64,000 nt of DNA from Gloeopeniophorella convolvens (GCA_022496205.1 WTXD01000001.1:372001-436000), one strand, 5' to 3'; positions 21,983 through 34,654 are shown, counted from the stretch's first letter. Notes: generated by a model from the letters alone, not told the origin. A program made the numbers and translations.

Positions 21983-22801
21983 CTATGACTTGGAGACTAT
22001 GCCTCCGGAACGAATCATATCCATAAAGTTGTCCTTGTCCAAGTGTGCTGGGAGGGCCCGGTCAGTCAGGCGCAAGCTCCGAAGCACAGAGACGACTGAC
22101 ACTCTTTTCCCCGGCCCAGAGGATTGTCCTTGCTCTTTCCCTTCTTTGATTTCGACTTTTTGTCAAACGACGGTGCCGGGAGCGTCGGCTTGCCAGACCC
22201 TCGCGCGTCCTTCAAGTCCTTCTCTGCAGCAGCGGCAGAAGCCTGGGATTGCTGAATGGCATTGAAGAGTTTCACCACTGAACACGGGCCGCCCCAAATG
22301 AGCGAGCCGATAATGGGCGCGGACGGTGCACTTACCACCTCTCTGTGCAATTTTGCGCAGGGCCCTCTCGCTCTCGCCACCCCAGCCACCAATGACGTCC
22401 TTAATCCTGCCTACGTCCTCCTTGTCTTTCTTCTCGACCTGAAGCAGCTTCTTTGCCTTGAGCTCAAGCTTTTCGTCATTGCGCTTCCGTGCGACCGATG
22501 GCTTGAGCGACAGCGGTAGCCCCGACGGCGCGTCGGTCGTGAGCAGTGACTGGAGCGTAGCACCAAAGTTGGACGCGTCCGTAGCACGGTGCTTTCGTTT
22601 TGCGGTCTTTTTTGACTTTGTGCGTTTTGCATCGGCAATCTCGTCCTCCGTGTCCGGAGAGTGGTCGCTTTCTTCGCGAGCAGAGACGCCGGACGGGTCG
22701 CTGCCCGAGATGGCCTCGTCGTCTGAGATGGCGCCGTCAGACTCGTGCGCATTGCGCTCGTGCGCGTCGTGCGAGCGCTTCTGACGTTTGGCGGGGGACA
22801 T
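21983..22801 (-). CDS. RRP15: Ribosome biogenesis protein Rrp15
   Basis: Nucleolar factor for 60S pre-ribosome processing. The start at 22801 gives MSPAKRQKRSHDAHERNAH, followed by an acidic Ser/Asp-rich region and a basic region (KRTKSKKTAKRKHRATDAS). The Rrp15 domain follows: NFGATLQSLLTTDAPSGLP, LKAKKLLQVEKKDKEDVGR and ERALRKIAQRGVVKLFNAIQ (restored by splicing near 22275-22335). The last intron uses a GTCAGT donor; the final exon gives KDNFMDMIRSGGIVSKS, a typical Rrp15 end. The basic KKSKSKKGKSKDN stretch probably serves nucleolar targeting. The gene is divergent from the ankyrin-DIL gene, 188 bp apart. Confidence 0.88.
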
Positions 22802-22989
22802 GAGAGGAAGCGGAGAAGAGAGATTAAATGGAGATCTTGAAGTTGCGGCGACGCGCCGAGTGCCATAAGCGGATCTCGGCGCGGTCGCGACGAGGACACG
22901 GTTGAGGCCAATTGGCTGGCCAAGGGCTGCAGGAGAACAACGCGTGCTTGCGGACACTCACCGCCGTCTGGCTGCCCTGCGCCCTCTAG
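22802..22989. promoter_or_regulatory. Shared divergent promoter, RRP15 / ankyrin-DIL gene
   Basis: 188 bp between two opposite start codons (22801 minus, 22990 plus). Both transcripts must start inside or very near it. No TATA box stands out on either strand. Confidence 0.55.
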
Positions 22990-25900
22990 ATGGCCTCCTC
23001 GTCGCAAACCACCATAGACCTTACCCCAGAGCCAGATCTCCACCCAATATATCCCAGCCCATCCGCTGTCACGCTCCTCCTCGCTTCGCAGTCGGGTCTC
23101 GATCCCCCACAGAAGGCGGAACTCGTCTCACATTGTCTCTACCGCGCGTGCCTATTCGGTGACCTCTCCCTGTTGTCCTTCGTACTCTCGGATCCTCAGG
23201 CACAGCCGTTTGTTGATCTTGGCATCTGCGATGAAGATGGGCTGGGGCTCATCAGCCTTACCATCCTCGGGTTCGGTCCCGAGTCGGATCGCGACGTCGA
23301 AAGGGAGGAGTGCGTGCGCCTGCTCATCTCTGAGGGTGCCGATGTCAATCAGCAGGACAACGGTACGTTATTTGCGCGCGCCGGTGCTACTCCAATGCAC
23401 TGATGCTGCGCATCTGTCAAGCCGGTTGGACCGCGCTGCACCACGCGGCTTTAATGTCCCCACCGACATTGATCTCATATCTCCTGACGCATGGCTGCTC
23501 GCCGTTCTCGGAGACACATCGTGGCCTGACACCTCTGGATATCGTTACGGCGCATTCAACGGTGCCGGGAAGGCAGGACGTTGCCCTGCTCCTGGGCGAG
23601 GCCATGCGCGGCGAAGGCTGGACCGGGGGCAGGATGGAAGAACAACGCCGAAAATTAGAGCGGCAGATGGCACGGAAACGCAGGCGAGAACGTGTCCGCG
23701 ACGATGTTGGCAAGGTGCTGTCGATCGCCCCGCAATGGTGGGGGGACGAGGAGTGGGAGACCATCGCTTCCGAGTCTGACGACGGCGAAGGCGATGGTGA
23801 GGAGGGCCTCCTCGTGAGCCAAGCGTTCCGCGTGCCCATTCTCCTCGATTGGCTAACGTGAAATCAGACCCCTGCGCCGCAATATACGAGCATGCTCGTC
23901 TTCTCCCCTCCTGCGCTCCCTTATGTCTTCCAATCACTAATCACCAACTTCACGCCGTCAATGCGGAACACAGAACCCGCAACTGCATTATATATGCTGG
24001 CCCGCTTTGCATGCCTCACTTGTGACAGCTCATGGCTTGAAGACCTCATAATTGGCGCGACTGATGCGATAGAAGAGACTTTCTTTGTGAGTGACGCCCA
24101 CTATCCGCTCTGTTTCCACCAACGCTCTTCGGCCAGAATCGTTCGGAGGACTTTCCAACTCTGGTATTCTGGCTCCATAACGCAACTGTATGGCTGCACC
24201 TAATGCGCTGCGACAATTCCATCAACGAGACATGTGAAATCCTGGGGTCATTCGTTCTCATAGAGGAAATCGTCAACTCTGTCTTTGGTGGGCATTCCCA
24301 GCCTCATATTCCCGATTGATCATTGTTCATTTCTCCCTGGTAGTCTTCATAATACGCTACGTGGAAAGGAGAATTGACCAGCTCCTCGACACAGCAATCC
24401 TCGACCATTCTCCTCTCCCTGCTGAGTTCGACGGCATACAGTTCGAGTCGGAATGGTCGTTCTTGCGGTCGTTGACCGCCAAAAAGAAGCCTATCCCTAG
24501 TCCCACCATGACACCCCCAATCAAGAACGGGGTTCTACCCCTCTCTCCGAAACACTCTAGTCGGTCATCGTCTCCTGCGCCGACTTCTCCCACACCCAAT
24601 CACCGTGGCTTTGCATCTTTGAGGCAGAGCTTTTCCATAACGCGAGGCGGGTCTTCTATCACACCATTACAATCAATGTTTCAGGACGTACATCCGCCAC
24701 AAGTACAAACTCCCAATCCTGGGGATATCACTTCGTTCTTCGATGCATTGCAGACGTTTTTGACCCTTTCTGGAGTCAACCCCGCTCTGGTCACTCAGAT
24801 GTGGTCCCAAGTGATCTACTGGATAGCCTGTGAGGCATACCCTATACTCTTACTTGCTTTACCAAAGCTAGTCGTGCAGGCGAAATATTCAACAGGGTGC
24901 TCAGCCGTAAGAAATACCTGTGCCGGTACGCCTTGCATCACAGTTGCACCCCTGAATTTGGCATTGACCGTGAATAGCTCTCGCGCTGTTCAGATTGGAA
25001 TGAATCTGAGCGCCTTGGAAGAGTGGGTGGAAATAGCTAATCTCCCGCGCGGCGTCCTCTCCCATCTGGCGCCAGTTCGCGATCTGCTAAACTGGCTTCA
25101 GGTCAGTCACCGCTCGGACTGAACGCCCAATTTGACTGAATGCGGTCGCTGCACAGTGCTTATCCTCCATTTCTGAGTTCTCTAATCTCGTAGCAACGAT
25201 CCAGACTTTGAAGCACTTGAACCCATTACAGGTAAGTCGCTGCCAGGCAGGCTGAGCGTTCAAGCATAATGTCGTCGCGATAGATGCGGCGCGCAGTCAA
25301 AGATTACAAGTATGAAGTGAATGAAGGCCGCATGACGGAAGAGTGCAGCCAGTATCTGGCTCAGTTGCAGAAGGATTGGGAGCGCCACAGAGTCAAGCTG
25401 GGCGTCGAGGCCCTCAGAAGAGAGGTGCGAGTCTTGCCCTCGTCCTGTCATTCGGTGATCTGATGCCTGCCGTGTCCAGATGGAAGACCGCGATCGCGAC
25501 GACGCCTCTTCGATTTTGAACGACAGCGCCAGTCTTCGTCCCTCATCTGCTTCTTCTGCTTCGACGGAGGCATCAATCGCGCAGCACAACATCGACCTCC
25601 TCTTCGACAGAGAAGAGGACGCGGCAGCCTGGGAACCCGCCAGACCGCCCGAGGTCCTCGGGGAGTTCCTAGACTCCCGGCACATGCTTCCCCTCCTGCT
25701 GCCCTCGGATCCCGTCATGCTCTCTGCGATGCCCAAGATGCCGCCATTCTGGAAGGACGAGGGGACCACGAACGAGCATCTGGACGAGCGGAGTGCGAGC
25801 CGGTCGAGCAAAAGAAGCGCCGGGAGCATACCCTGGCAGATCATGGCGAAGCGCCTCCGGGACACCAGCCTCGACATCCTGCAGTGGGTGGACGGCGTGG

Positions 25901-26106
25901 GATCCCACGCGCGGTGGGTGCGCCCCGACGACGCGGACGCGCGCGAGGAGGAGGAGGCGGGTGCGCGCGCGGCACTCGGGCTTGACGAGGACCAGCGGAG
26001 CGACTTCACCGCCGAGGTCGAGATGCGGCGGGCGGCGCCCCTCACGCAGCGACCGTCGTTCCGAGCCAAGGGCAGGGCGAGCACGCCCGTGGACCGATCT
26101 CCGTGA
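22990..26106 (+). CDS. Ankyrin-repeat and DIL (dilute) domain protein
   Basis: Fungal protein joining ankyrin repeats to a DIL domain, the cargo-binding globular domain otherwise found at the end of class V myosins. No motor domain is present. The start at 22990 gives MASSSQTTIDLTPEP. Ankyrin part (about residues 40-210): LYRACLFGDLSLLSFVL, CVRLLISEGADVNQQDN, GWTALHHAALMSPPTL, and GLTPLDIVTAH. A basic helix follows (EEQRRKLERQMARKRRRERV). The DIL part includes PTLVFWLHNATVWLHLMRC, FFDALQTFLTLSGVNP, IACEIFNRVLSRKKYLC (a join across an intron), and VQIGMNLSALEEWV. The C-terminus (exon from 25480) has LLPSDPVMLSAMPKMPPFW and a disordered tail. At least nine exons; splice joins at QQDN/AG, EEGLL/TPAP and TFF/NRSEDF are well supported. 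Likely a membrane-traffic or actin-related adaptor, by inference only. Confidence 0.85.
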
Positions 26107-26332
26107 TATCATTGTGCGTCTTGCGTCCCGCATCTGTTACTCACCCGCACGACTGCTTGTAAGTACCGTCCGCCTCACCATTTGCTACACACATCCGGAA
26201 ACCATACCCCCACCATACATCCATCCATTCATCCGATGCCTTTGCAGGCCAACCAACCTAGTTGCACGCGTAGATCAACCGGAACCGGAACGCAATCCCA
26301 TTTACATATGCCCCGCTCATACATGATGTGCC

Positions 26333-27323
26333 CTAGATAAATACTTTGCTGTACACCTCCGCGCCGACCACGTCGACGAGCCCGCGCAGCGCGTCTGCAA
26401 GCCAGAGCCGCACGTCTTCCGTCTCCTTCCCCGCGACGCGCACGATGTGCCCGCCCGCGTGCCCGCCCACGGCGCTCAGCGACCACAGCACACCCGGCGG
26501 CTCGTGCGCCTGGAACACGGTGGTGTCCCGCACGCGCGCCTCGAGCGCGCGCACAGTGCCCTCGAGCAGCGGCCCGTACAGCAGCAGCGTCGCATAGCAC
26601 GCGTACGGGCCCATCCTGTCCCCCAGCTCGCGACGCGGCAGCCCGCCCCCGTCCGCGCCCTCCCGCACCTGCCCGTCCAGCAGCACGACGTCGCGCGCAT
26701 CGCGCGCTCCATCGACCCACACCTCGTTCGCGCTATAGTACCGCGCGAACGCCCACGCCTCGCCGCGGGCGCGCCGGCCGGACGTGTACCAGTCGAGCAG
26801 CGCGGCAGACGCGCCGCGCGCGAGACGGAAGGACTGTGTCTGGTGGTACGCCGCGCCGCGGAAGCAGGTGACGGGGTCTGGGAGGAGGAAGAGCGCGCCG
26901 CCGGGCGCGACGTGCGCTGCGAGGCGCTGGCGCGAGGCGGCGTCCGCGCGCGCAACGGCGGCGCGGGTGCCGGGGCGGGTCTTGAACACCTTTGTCGAGC
27001 CCTGCGGCGCGGGCGTGGTTAGCGGGGGCGGCGCGGGTGGCGGAAGGCGAGAGGCGCACCTGGGAGAGCAGCACGAGCTGCGCGCCTGCCTCGACGGTGA
27101 CCGAGAGCGAGACGCTGTCGCCGCCGACGAGCCCCCCGCCGTACGTTAGCATGTAGACGACCCCGACGCCGGGCTGCTGCATGCGCGGAGAGAGCAGCTT
27201 GAGCGGGTACGTGTACGAGAGCACGGGGAAGACGACGCGATTGTTGTGGATCTGCGCGGTGATGTTACCATGGCCTGCATCGCTCGCAAAGTTCGAGACG
27301 GCGTTGGAGGACTCGGTGGTCAT
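26333..27323 (-). CDS. ureD: Urease accessory protein UreD
   Basis: Chaperone that, with UreF and UreG, loads nickel into apo-urease. Two exons (27060-27323 and 26333-27001) with a 58 bp intron give 310 residues. Conserved parts: the N-terminal strand VVFPVLSYTYPLKLLSP, VYMLTYGGGLVGGDSVSL, AQLVLLSQGSTKVFKTRPG (formed at the splice), FLLPDPVTCFRGAAYHQTQS, LLDWYTSGRRARGEAWAF, and the end LRGLVDVVGAEVYSKVFI. The second exon is extremely GC rich, which creates long open frames on the other strand. The enzyme itself and UreF/UreG are not in this window. Strong family call; the C-terminal half is well conserved. Confidence 0.93.
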
Positions 27324-27846
27324 CGGTCTTCATCAGGACCAGTAACCGTAGACCTAAGCGTGTGCTGATAACGACGCGTCAATCTAGATTCAGAGGTGGG
27401 GAACGCCGATCTAGGATATTGTTGTAGAATCACCAACGTCTTGACTGATGCTCGTCGGGAGCGAACATCGTCAGTAGGCGATGATAACGATGTGCGCGTG
27501 GAGCAGTCACACGTTATTTTCGTGGTTAGGCATGGCTTCATACTATTGATGCGAGGATCATACATCGAGAAGAAATCAGTACTAAAAGAGCGTCGTGGCG
27601 GTAACCTCCAAGTCGAGTCGGCCGAGATATATGCAAAAGGGGTAACGGATACACTGCGAAACGAAGAGAGGGCGAGGAGGGGGGACAAGGGGAAATATGG
27701 TGGGAATAACAAAATAAGGAATGTTCGGTGGTGCTGCTGAAGTATAGACGAATGTATGCGAGACCAAGGTGGATTAAACGATCCGAATAAAATAGCGAAG
27801 TCATGGGCGTTACGTATGCGCGAGCATCAGGATCAAGGAGAACAAA
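27324..27846. other. Intergenic: UreD promoter and BYR4 3' region
   Basis: 523 bp between two minus-strand genes, clearly richer in A/T than the flanking coding DNA. Nothing coding recognised on either strand. Small open frames on both strands look random. Confidence 0.45.
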
Positions 27847-30566
27847 TCAATACTTGCGTGTCGCAAGTGAGCGGATTTCATAGAGGTATGAGCGGCCATT
27901 GTGTGAGAAGGGGTCGTCGGATTTACCCTTCCATCCACGCATTTCCTGCCGGTGCCGCTCTTCTGCAAGCCGACAGGTGTCCAAGAACGTGTCGTCCACA
28001 TCGTAGACCATTGATGCACGAGAGCCCCGGTCGCTGCCGGACTCTGATGGGCTCCGTGCTCGACTCCGTGCCGGACTAGGAGATTCGATCCGACTAGAAG
28101 TTGTGCTACTGCTGGTGTCTGAGATACCAGAGACGCGACCAGAAGAGGGTTGGGTTTGCCCTGCACGGATGGTACCGCCTTGGGCTTCCCATGCGTCGCC
28201 ATCTTCCTCATCATCAGCAAGCTCAGCAAAGACGTCCGGCTCGTCGTCTTCGGGTGCAAGTGTCGATATCCAGCACATACGACCTGGATCGAAGATCATG
28301 TTGCCCACTCTCCGCGCACCCGAGGCGAATGAGCCGACAGGAGATCCTACTGAGGACCCCGTGAGATGTGTTATGAGTGCGGGTCGGGTAGGTGCCATGG
28401 CTGCGTCAAACTCGCGGAGCGCTTGGTCATTGCCCTCCCATCGGAGTGTTTGAGGATTCCACTTCATTTCTCCGACAGCTGAGATGCCTTGTTAAGCCTT
28501 GCTAACGAGTGGACGGGCAGACGAACGCACTTTTCGGGGCACCGGTGCCACCCAGATTCCGGATTAATGTTGGTTTTCGCCGCGATTGACTCGAAGGCGA
28601 TGCCACTTTCTTTCGCTTCGGAGAGCGATCAGCCGCCGGCGGTGGCTTTGCAGGAAGCTCTATTCGACCCGCGCGCTTCAATGTGCGAGCGGGGGCATCC
28701 GGACCTTTGAAGACTTGGTCAGAAAGCTCAGAGCAACACCGGTCAATGCTCTGGACAAACCTAAGCTACTCGTTGACAAAGTGCGAGTAGACTTTTTCCG
28801 GATGGTGCCTTTTCCCGTGTCTTTGTCCCCAACGCCCTTTTCGTATGTTGCCCCGGGGATGCGATTGCCATATCCTTTTGGCTGGACACGGTATTGGCTC
28901 TCCCTATCTCGGTCGGTCGGGAGATCGTCAAATGCATCGAGCTCCGTACCATCCCCATACAGGCGTTGTCGCTTCGGCTTCCTGAGAACTTTGGGGGCTG
29001 TTGTAGAGGTACTTGGCCCGGCTCCTGATTTGGAGCGCAAACTCAGCGAAGACGGGGGCCGTGACACGATAGGGGAGGTAGCGCGAGGTGTAGTTGCAGA
29101 GGGGGGAGGGAAGACAGATGAAATCGCGGGACGGGCTTTGAGGCGGGTAGACGATGTGGGCATGGTCAATCGAGCGCAGCAGGATTTGCGGAGGGTGTCG
29201 AAGGGCGTGTTGGTGGCACGTTATAGTCGAGGCCACGGATCCGACTCGTGGAGCTCCTGTGCGACTTGGCACGAGATGCAGCTGTCGGAGCATCATACCG
29301 AGACATGGTTGCCGAGGACCCAACGGAAGGCAAAGGGGAAGGGCTCAATTCTGAGCCGGAAGCCTGAGAGCTGGTCTCCATCAACGACGAGAGAGAAGCC
29401 TTGCGAGTGAGCCGCTTCTGTGAAGAGGGCGGTGAGGCAGGCTTGAGACTTGAATGAGATTTCTGGCCCCGCATACTTCCGGACTTTGCCGTGAGGAACG
29501 AGCTACTGGACGCAGCAGGCGCAGAGAGCAATGCCTGATAGGAATGAGTGCGTGTCGGCTGGGCACGTGGTGGTGGCGAGGGTGATAACCTGATCTTCTG
29601 GAGTTGTCGGGAGGAGGCTGGTGGGGGAGGGATCGGTGACTTATTACGATCTATCCGTGACTTGGAGCTAGACTTGATGGTCAGCGGACGCGAGGGCAAG
29701 CTGGTGCTCCGGGTACTCAAACCCGACGGGCGCTTAGCGGGAGGGTATTGAGTGTTCTGAAGAAGACGACTAGGGCTGAAGTCGACATCGTCGTCAATGA
29801 CGAGTCCCATCTCGATGTCGTCCTCGGGATCGGGTGTTGCCACCTTGGGAGCAGCCTCGACCACGGGCGCCTTCTTCTTCGACTCCAAGATCTTGGCAAG
29901 ATGCTTGCCACTCGAGCCAGACTCGAAGAGACCAGAAGGAATAACCAAGCCCTCAAGGTCACCTTCGTCGTCTTCGTCATCCTCAGTTTCGGTTTCTGGT
30001 AGAGAAGTCGAAGTGGAGGAGGCCGAGCCATGGTCGAAGCCAAATGTGGAGTAGGTATCTGACGACTGCGAAGAGGACGAGGTTTGGTCCTTGTCGCCCC
30101 ACTCGAGGGAGTTCTTGGAGGACTGGTGGGAAAGGGGACGAAGGGATAGTCTGGTAAGATCCGACGGGAGGGCGAAGGCAGATTCAAAGTCTTCGTCGAT
30201 GGTCGTGGGAGCGACGACGGGGGTGGGGTCGGGCTTGGGACGGAGGGTGTCCATTTTGATGGTAGACACGCCCTCTTCGTCCTCGTCGTCTTCGTCGAGG
30301 GTGGGGGGCAAAGGAGGGCGGATGTTTATGGGTTGGGAGAAAGGGGCGTGGGGGTAGTCTGCGCGGGCGGCGATGCCAGCGACGACGGCTCTGACCTTTG
30401 CGCCGCCGGTCTTACCTAGATCCATTTCGAGGTCCCAGTCCTCCATATCGTCCTTGTCCGACTCTGGGTCGAGGGAGCTGAGGGGCTCGTCGTCGTTGAG
30501 GTCGAAATCAGCATCTAGCCATTCTTCCTGTGAAGTGGGGATGGTGGGGGCGGGGATGGGATTCAT
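27847..30566 (-). CDS. BYR4: Byr4/Bfa1-type subunit of the septation (mitotic exit) GAP
   Basis: Scaffold partner of Cdc16/Bub2; together they form the GAP for the Spg1/Tem1 GTPase at spindle pole bodies and restrain septation or mitotic exit. The start at 30566 gives MNPIPAPTIPTSQEEWLDADFDLN, the family's acidic N-terminal motif. A long Ser/Pro-rich region contains GDLEGLVIPSGLF and KSSSKSRIDRNKSP. The next exon holds the best-conserved block, LRKPKRQRLYGDGTELDAFD and DLPTDRDRESQYRVQPKGYG. The last exon (27847-28467) carries the GAP-interaction region: MKWNPQTLRWEGNDQALREF, RPALITHLTG, GNMIFDPGRMCWIST, and EMRGWKGKSDDPF. About 830 residues. The conserved blocks are unambiguous. One or two exon borders around 28470-28680 and 29150-29170 are approximate. 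Confidence 0.9.
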
Positions 30567-30852
30567 GGGACGAAGGAAAGGAGAGAGAAGATGAAAGGGT
30601 CCCCCTGAGGGATGAGGGGGACTGTATTAGAGAGAGGACGGGAGATTTATGGTGGATAAATCTTGAGGAAATAATACAGAGGGTGCGAGCGGGCGACAAT
30701 GGCTCGAGCGGGTCAATGATCATGTCCGTGCGTCGTCCGCGTGAAATTCTCCCACTGGCTCGGTCACGCTCTGTCACACCATCTCATGTCACGCTTCTAT
30801 TGTCCCACCACTGCCACTGAGACTCGGAGTCACTGTCTGTAACTCATTGTCC

Positions 30853-33800
30853 TCAGTACGGTTTCAGTCTCGCAAGCTCGCGTGCGTTGTACTCAATCTC
30901 GTCCAACGCCTCGTCCTCGCTCTCGCTCTTCGCCCGCTCCACCTCGCCCCACCTCTCCACCACGTCCTCCAGACCCTGCCGCATCCGCAGGCCCCGCTCA
31001 ATCATCGCCTCCCACAGGTTCTTCAATTCCTGCGCAGAGAACACCGGCCGGAGGCGATCAAATGCCTGCATATACATATCTGCATATGACAATACCACAC
31101 GCTCAATACCCGCACTAGTCTCAGAACAAAGACACGGACCTTTGACAAGAGGGCACTCGCCGATCGCTCGTAGTAGCACGTTCTTCGCCCTCGCAAGATC
31201 CCCAGCCCGGATCTCCAATTCCAATAGTAGTCGCCACAGTATCGGGCTTCCTCTCGTCCTGTTCATATCGTCGTATGTAGGATCAGATATTCGTATAGGA
31301 GCCTGGCACACGTACCGTCCGCTCTCAGCAGCTGTGACCAAGCCGCTCCGGATCCGCTCAATCTCCCATGACCATCGCCCTTGTTCCCATCCGCCTAGCC
31401 ACAGCTCGACAACACGTCTTGACACGCCCCGTTCACGCGTCACGTCGTCGAGGGAGAATGTGTCTGCATCTCCCAATCCTCGGACACGGCCCCACAGTCC
31501 TTGTCCCTTCTGCATCTCTAGGAACATACCCAGGATGGCAGTGTTGTTAGGGAACAGCTCTATGGCCTTCTCCAGGCGTTCGCGGAGAACCGAAGGCCGC
31601 ATTGGGCTCCGCAGGGTCGATATGTGGTGATAGAGCATACCGAGCGACGCAACGGCCATGCTCTCTTGAGTCACCGAGCCAGCTTCCAGGGGATCCGTCA
31701 AGAAAGACGGAAGAGAACTACCCGTCAAGAGTTCGAGCAGTGCCCCCAACCGCACCCACGCTTCGCGTGCCTTCCAGAAAGCCTCTGGTATCTCGCGGGC
31801 TGTAGCCTCGAGAGCGCGCTTGCCGCGCAAGATGGCCAAACCACCCGAACCTTCCACCTCAGCGGCCTGTAGAGCAACTTTGATTGCGGCGTCCGATTGG
31901 CCAGCTAGCCACTCCATCTCAGCCCATTCCCACCACAGGGAACCCACGCTGAGCCTGCTCCTCGTGGATGCCGGGGAGGAGAGGACAGTCTGATAGACTT
32001 TGCGTGCTTCGTCCAAACGTCCTCGTAGGCGCTCCAGCCGTGCGTGGGCAGTCCAGTGGGTCAATGATTCTGGCGCGGACGCGAGGAAGCCGCGCGACTT
32101 CTTCAACGCACTGTGCGCAGCCAGTCAGTCGAAGCTAGCTAAGGGAGGTTAGGCACTTGCCTCTTCACATCGACTACAGCCTCAAAGGCCAGCGCTAGGA
32201 GGTCCCACTCCACATCTTCGCTATCCATGCGGCACTGCTCGAACAATCTTCTCACAAAGCCGACATCGACCCCTGACAAATCTTCCTTCGTCCACATACC
32301 CCACCGGGCCATGCCATTACGGAATTCAGCAGCTTCCAGTGGCCCAAGAGAGCGGTAACTCCAGTTCTTGACTGGGCCAAAACTGTCCGCATACTGCTTC
32401 TCTTTGCCCACAAGTACCCCAGCATGCGAGTCAGCTGCGACATTTTGCGAATCGGTTGGTGATGGGAAGAGGGCGTCAAGATATGAGCGCGAGACCAGGT
32501 GAAGGGAGGCCCATCGGTCGTCGTCACTTGATCCGACCACGGGCTCTAGACCAGGGACGTGCAAACCCAGGAAAGATAGCCACATGAGCCGCAACAGCCC
32601 TTTTGAGCGACTGGAGACCTGTGCAAATAGGAATGGCCGGAGGTCTGAGAACAAGATCGTAGCATACGGGTCCGAGTCTGCCTCGGTGTCAGTCGATCGC
32701 AGAGCGGGTCGCAGAGCTTCGTCTTTGCGCGTTTCGTCCTGTGACCAGCGTCGATACGGATCTCGGTCTTGCGCGGAGATAGCGACACCCCCTGCAGTAG
32801 CAGGGGCCATTGCTATCTCTGACTCTGGTTTGCCCGCAGCATGCCAACCAGCCCAACCAGTCGATCCAGGCTCGCCTATTCGAGGCGCCTCCGAATCCCA
32901 GAACTCCTCGATTCTGTCTAATCGCTCCTCAAGAGGAAGGCCGCTGATGGCGGGGGGGTTATGGAAGCCTGCCCTGTACAAGTCCAGCGTAAGCATATGT
33001 GCTGAATAATGGAAGCACCTATGCACACAAGTCTGCCTGGGCCTGGAATAATGCCATGGAACGTTCGTCGAATCCTGTGAGAAGGGAACATAAGAGCCTG
33101 CATGCACAGGAAGCTAAAAACCTACCAGCCTGACGCAAAACGCAAGCCAACCTCCAAAAGACCCTCAGCTTCTCCACTTCACTCGATGCAGTGGCGAACA
33201 CCCGTGATACTGCTTCGAGGGTACCGTCCAGTCCCTCGATGCCAGCCCTGATCCGCCAATCTAGCCATGCCATAGAAAGGTCGAATACTCCGGAACTGAG
33301 AGCCTCTTCCCACTCTTGCTGGAGTCTGTCATTCGTCCAGACATCCTCCGCGGCTTGTAGATACATGATTTGAATGCGGGTTGACGATGGACCCTTCGGG
33401 AGCTTCGACAGCGCACGATCGAGGACAGAAAGTGTGATTTCGGAACGAACTTTGGTGACATTCTTAGACGAAGAGGGAACCTGAGATAAGGAATGTGAAA
33501 GGACAGCCAGCCATGTTGATACAGACAAAGGATCCCTGTCGAGCCGTTCTTCCAGTGACTTGGTCTTCTCCTGATGCGAAGGCAGAGATATCCCTTCGTT
33601 GTCGTTGTCGTCGTCATCACTGCTGGCCTCAGAAGAGGATGAAGAGTCATCCTCTGAGTCCCGCTCCTTGGAGGGGTCTATAGACCTGTAGTCGTCCCCT
33701 TGTATTATTCGATGTTTCCGTGAAGGGAGAGGGATGACCCCATCCACTTCCTGGTATTTGCGTGCTGTGATTGTAGACGCAACAAGTCTGTGTATGGGCG

Positions 33801-34449
33801 TAGTCTCGAGTATATGACGGGTTCTCGGGTCCTCAATGCCGAGGGCCTGGCTTGCGTGTTAGCTGAGGACGCAGCGAACGCTTTGCACGTACTTGCCTTT
33901 CGACTTCCACCCTCGGACAGTTCTACGCCTCGATTGCTCCTATAGGCAACCGACCAGCCTGGTGTTAAGCCGAGGATCTTTCTGCCCCCTTCAGCACTAT
34001 TAGATATCAAGTCGACGCCCAAGACAATACGCACGCGCAACCATATGGTACTTGGGTACGTCTCTTGAGTAAATGCTCCCATACTGCACGTTCAGCGGAT
34101 CGCCCTTCTTGTCTGTGTAAAAGGACAGCTTTGTCCTGTCGTGCTGCTTCGTCTTGCGGCGGGAATCCTCCTCTGCTTTTAGTCGTTCATCGTCGAGAAA
34201 GAGGTCCTTCGCGGTATCCTTCGATGCATCCCCGTCCTTATGTTCGCGAGAAGAGGCCTCCTTGTGGTTCGAATTTGACCACTCGCTTCGCTTGATCGGT
34301 CGTTTGCCTTTCTCCCTCTTGCCCTTTGACTCTTTCTTCGACGAGCCTTGTTTAGTTTCGGATTTTTTCTCTTTGCTGGTGCCGGCCTCTAGATCTGGGA
34401 AAGAACCAAAAGAGGGAGGAAAGGAAGAGAAAGAGGGCGGGGTGGGCAT
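30853..34449 (-). CDS. NRDE2: NRDE-2 family protein (RNA surveillance / nuclear RNAi factor)
   Basis: Nuclear protein that with the Mtr4 helicase protects or routes RNAs and in some species supports nuclear RNAi and heterochromatin. The ATG at 34449 gives MPTPPSFSSFPPSFGSFPDLE, the family's N-terminal motif. After a basic region (KKESKGKREKGKRPIKRSEW) comes KLSFYTDKKGDPLNVQYG, the NRDE-2 signature. The body contains HAT-like (half-a-TPR) helices: LEERLDRDPLSVSTWLAVL, WKNLEFRNGM-like segments in the 32.1-33.7 kb exons, and, in the last exon, SLTHWTAHARLERLRGRLDE and SVGSLWWEWAEMEWLAGQ. It ends ELARLKPY at 30853. About 1,000 residues from several exons. It diverges from LYS1 with 205 bp between the starts. 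Fungi vary in RNAi content; this gene alone does not show that RNAi is active. Confidence 0.88.
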
Positions 34450-34654
34450 GAAAGCAAGAGTCAACTTGGCAGCAGCAAGTGGGGCGGCCCGGCCCGGCCC
34501 CTGCTCAACGTCATGCGGCCGAAAAGAGCCGAAGGAAGGATTGGCGCGCCCAGATCATGAATGATCTGCCTCGAGTGCAGCTCGAGTCATCGTGCGCCGT
34601 ATAAAGTTTCCATCGAGCCCTCAGCCCGGTGATTTCGACCACTCACACCGCACC
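34450..34654. promoter_or_regulatory. Divergent promoter NRDE2 / LYS1 with TATA box and Gcn4-like site
   Basis: 205 bp between the NRDE2 ATG (34449, minus) and the LYS1 ATG (34655, plus). A TATAAA lies at 34600-34605, about 50 bp before the LYS1 start. At 34584-34589 the plus strand reads GAGTCA (TGACTC on the other strand), the core of a Gcn4/Cpc1 binding site, which fits amino-acid starvation control of a lysine gene. Positions are direct reads; regulatory function is inferred. Confidence 0.6.

Noticed and set aside
26447..27022. Plus-strand open frame of 191 codons
   Set aside because: Antisense to UreD, whose family match on the other strand is unambiguous.
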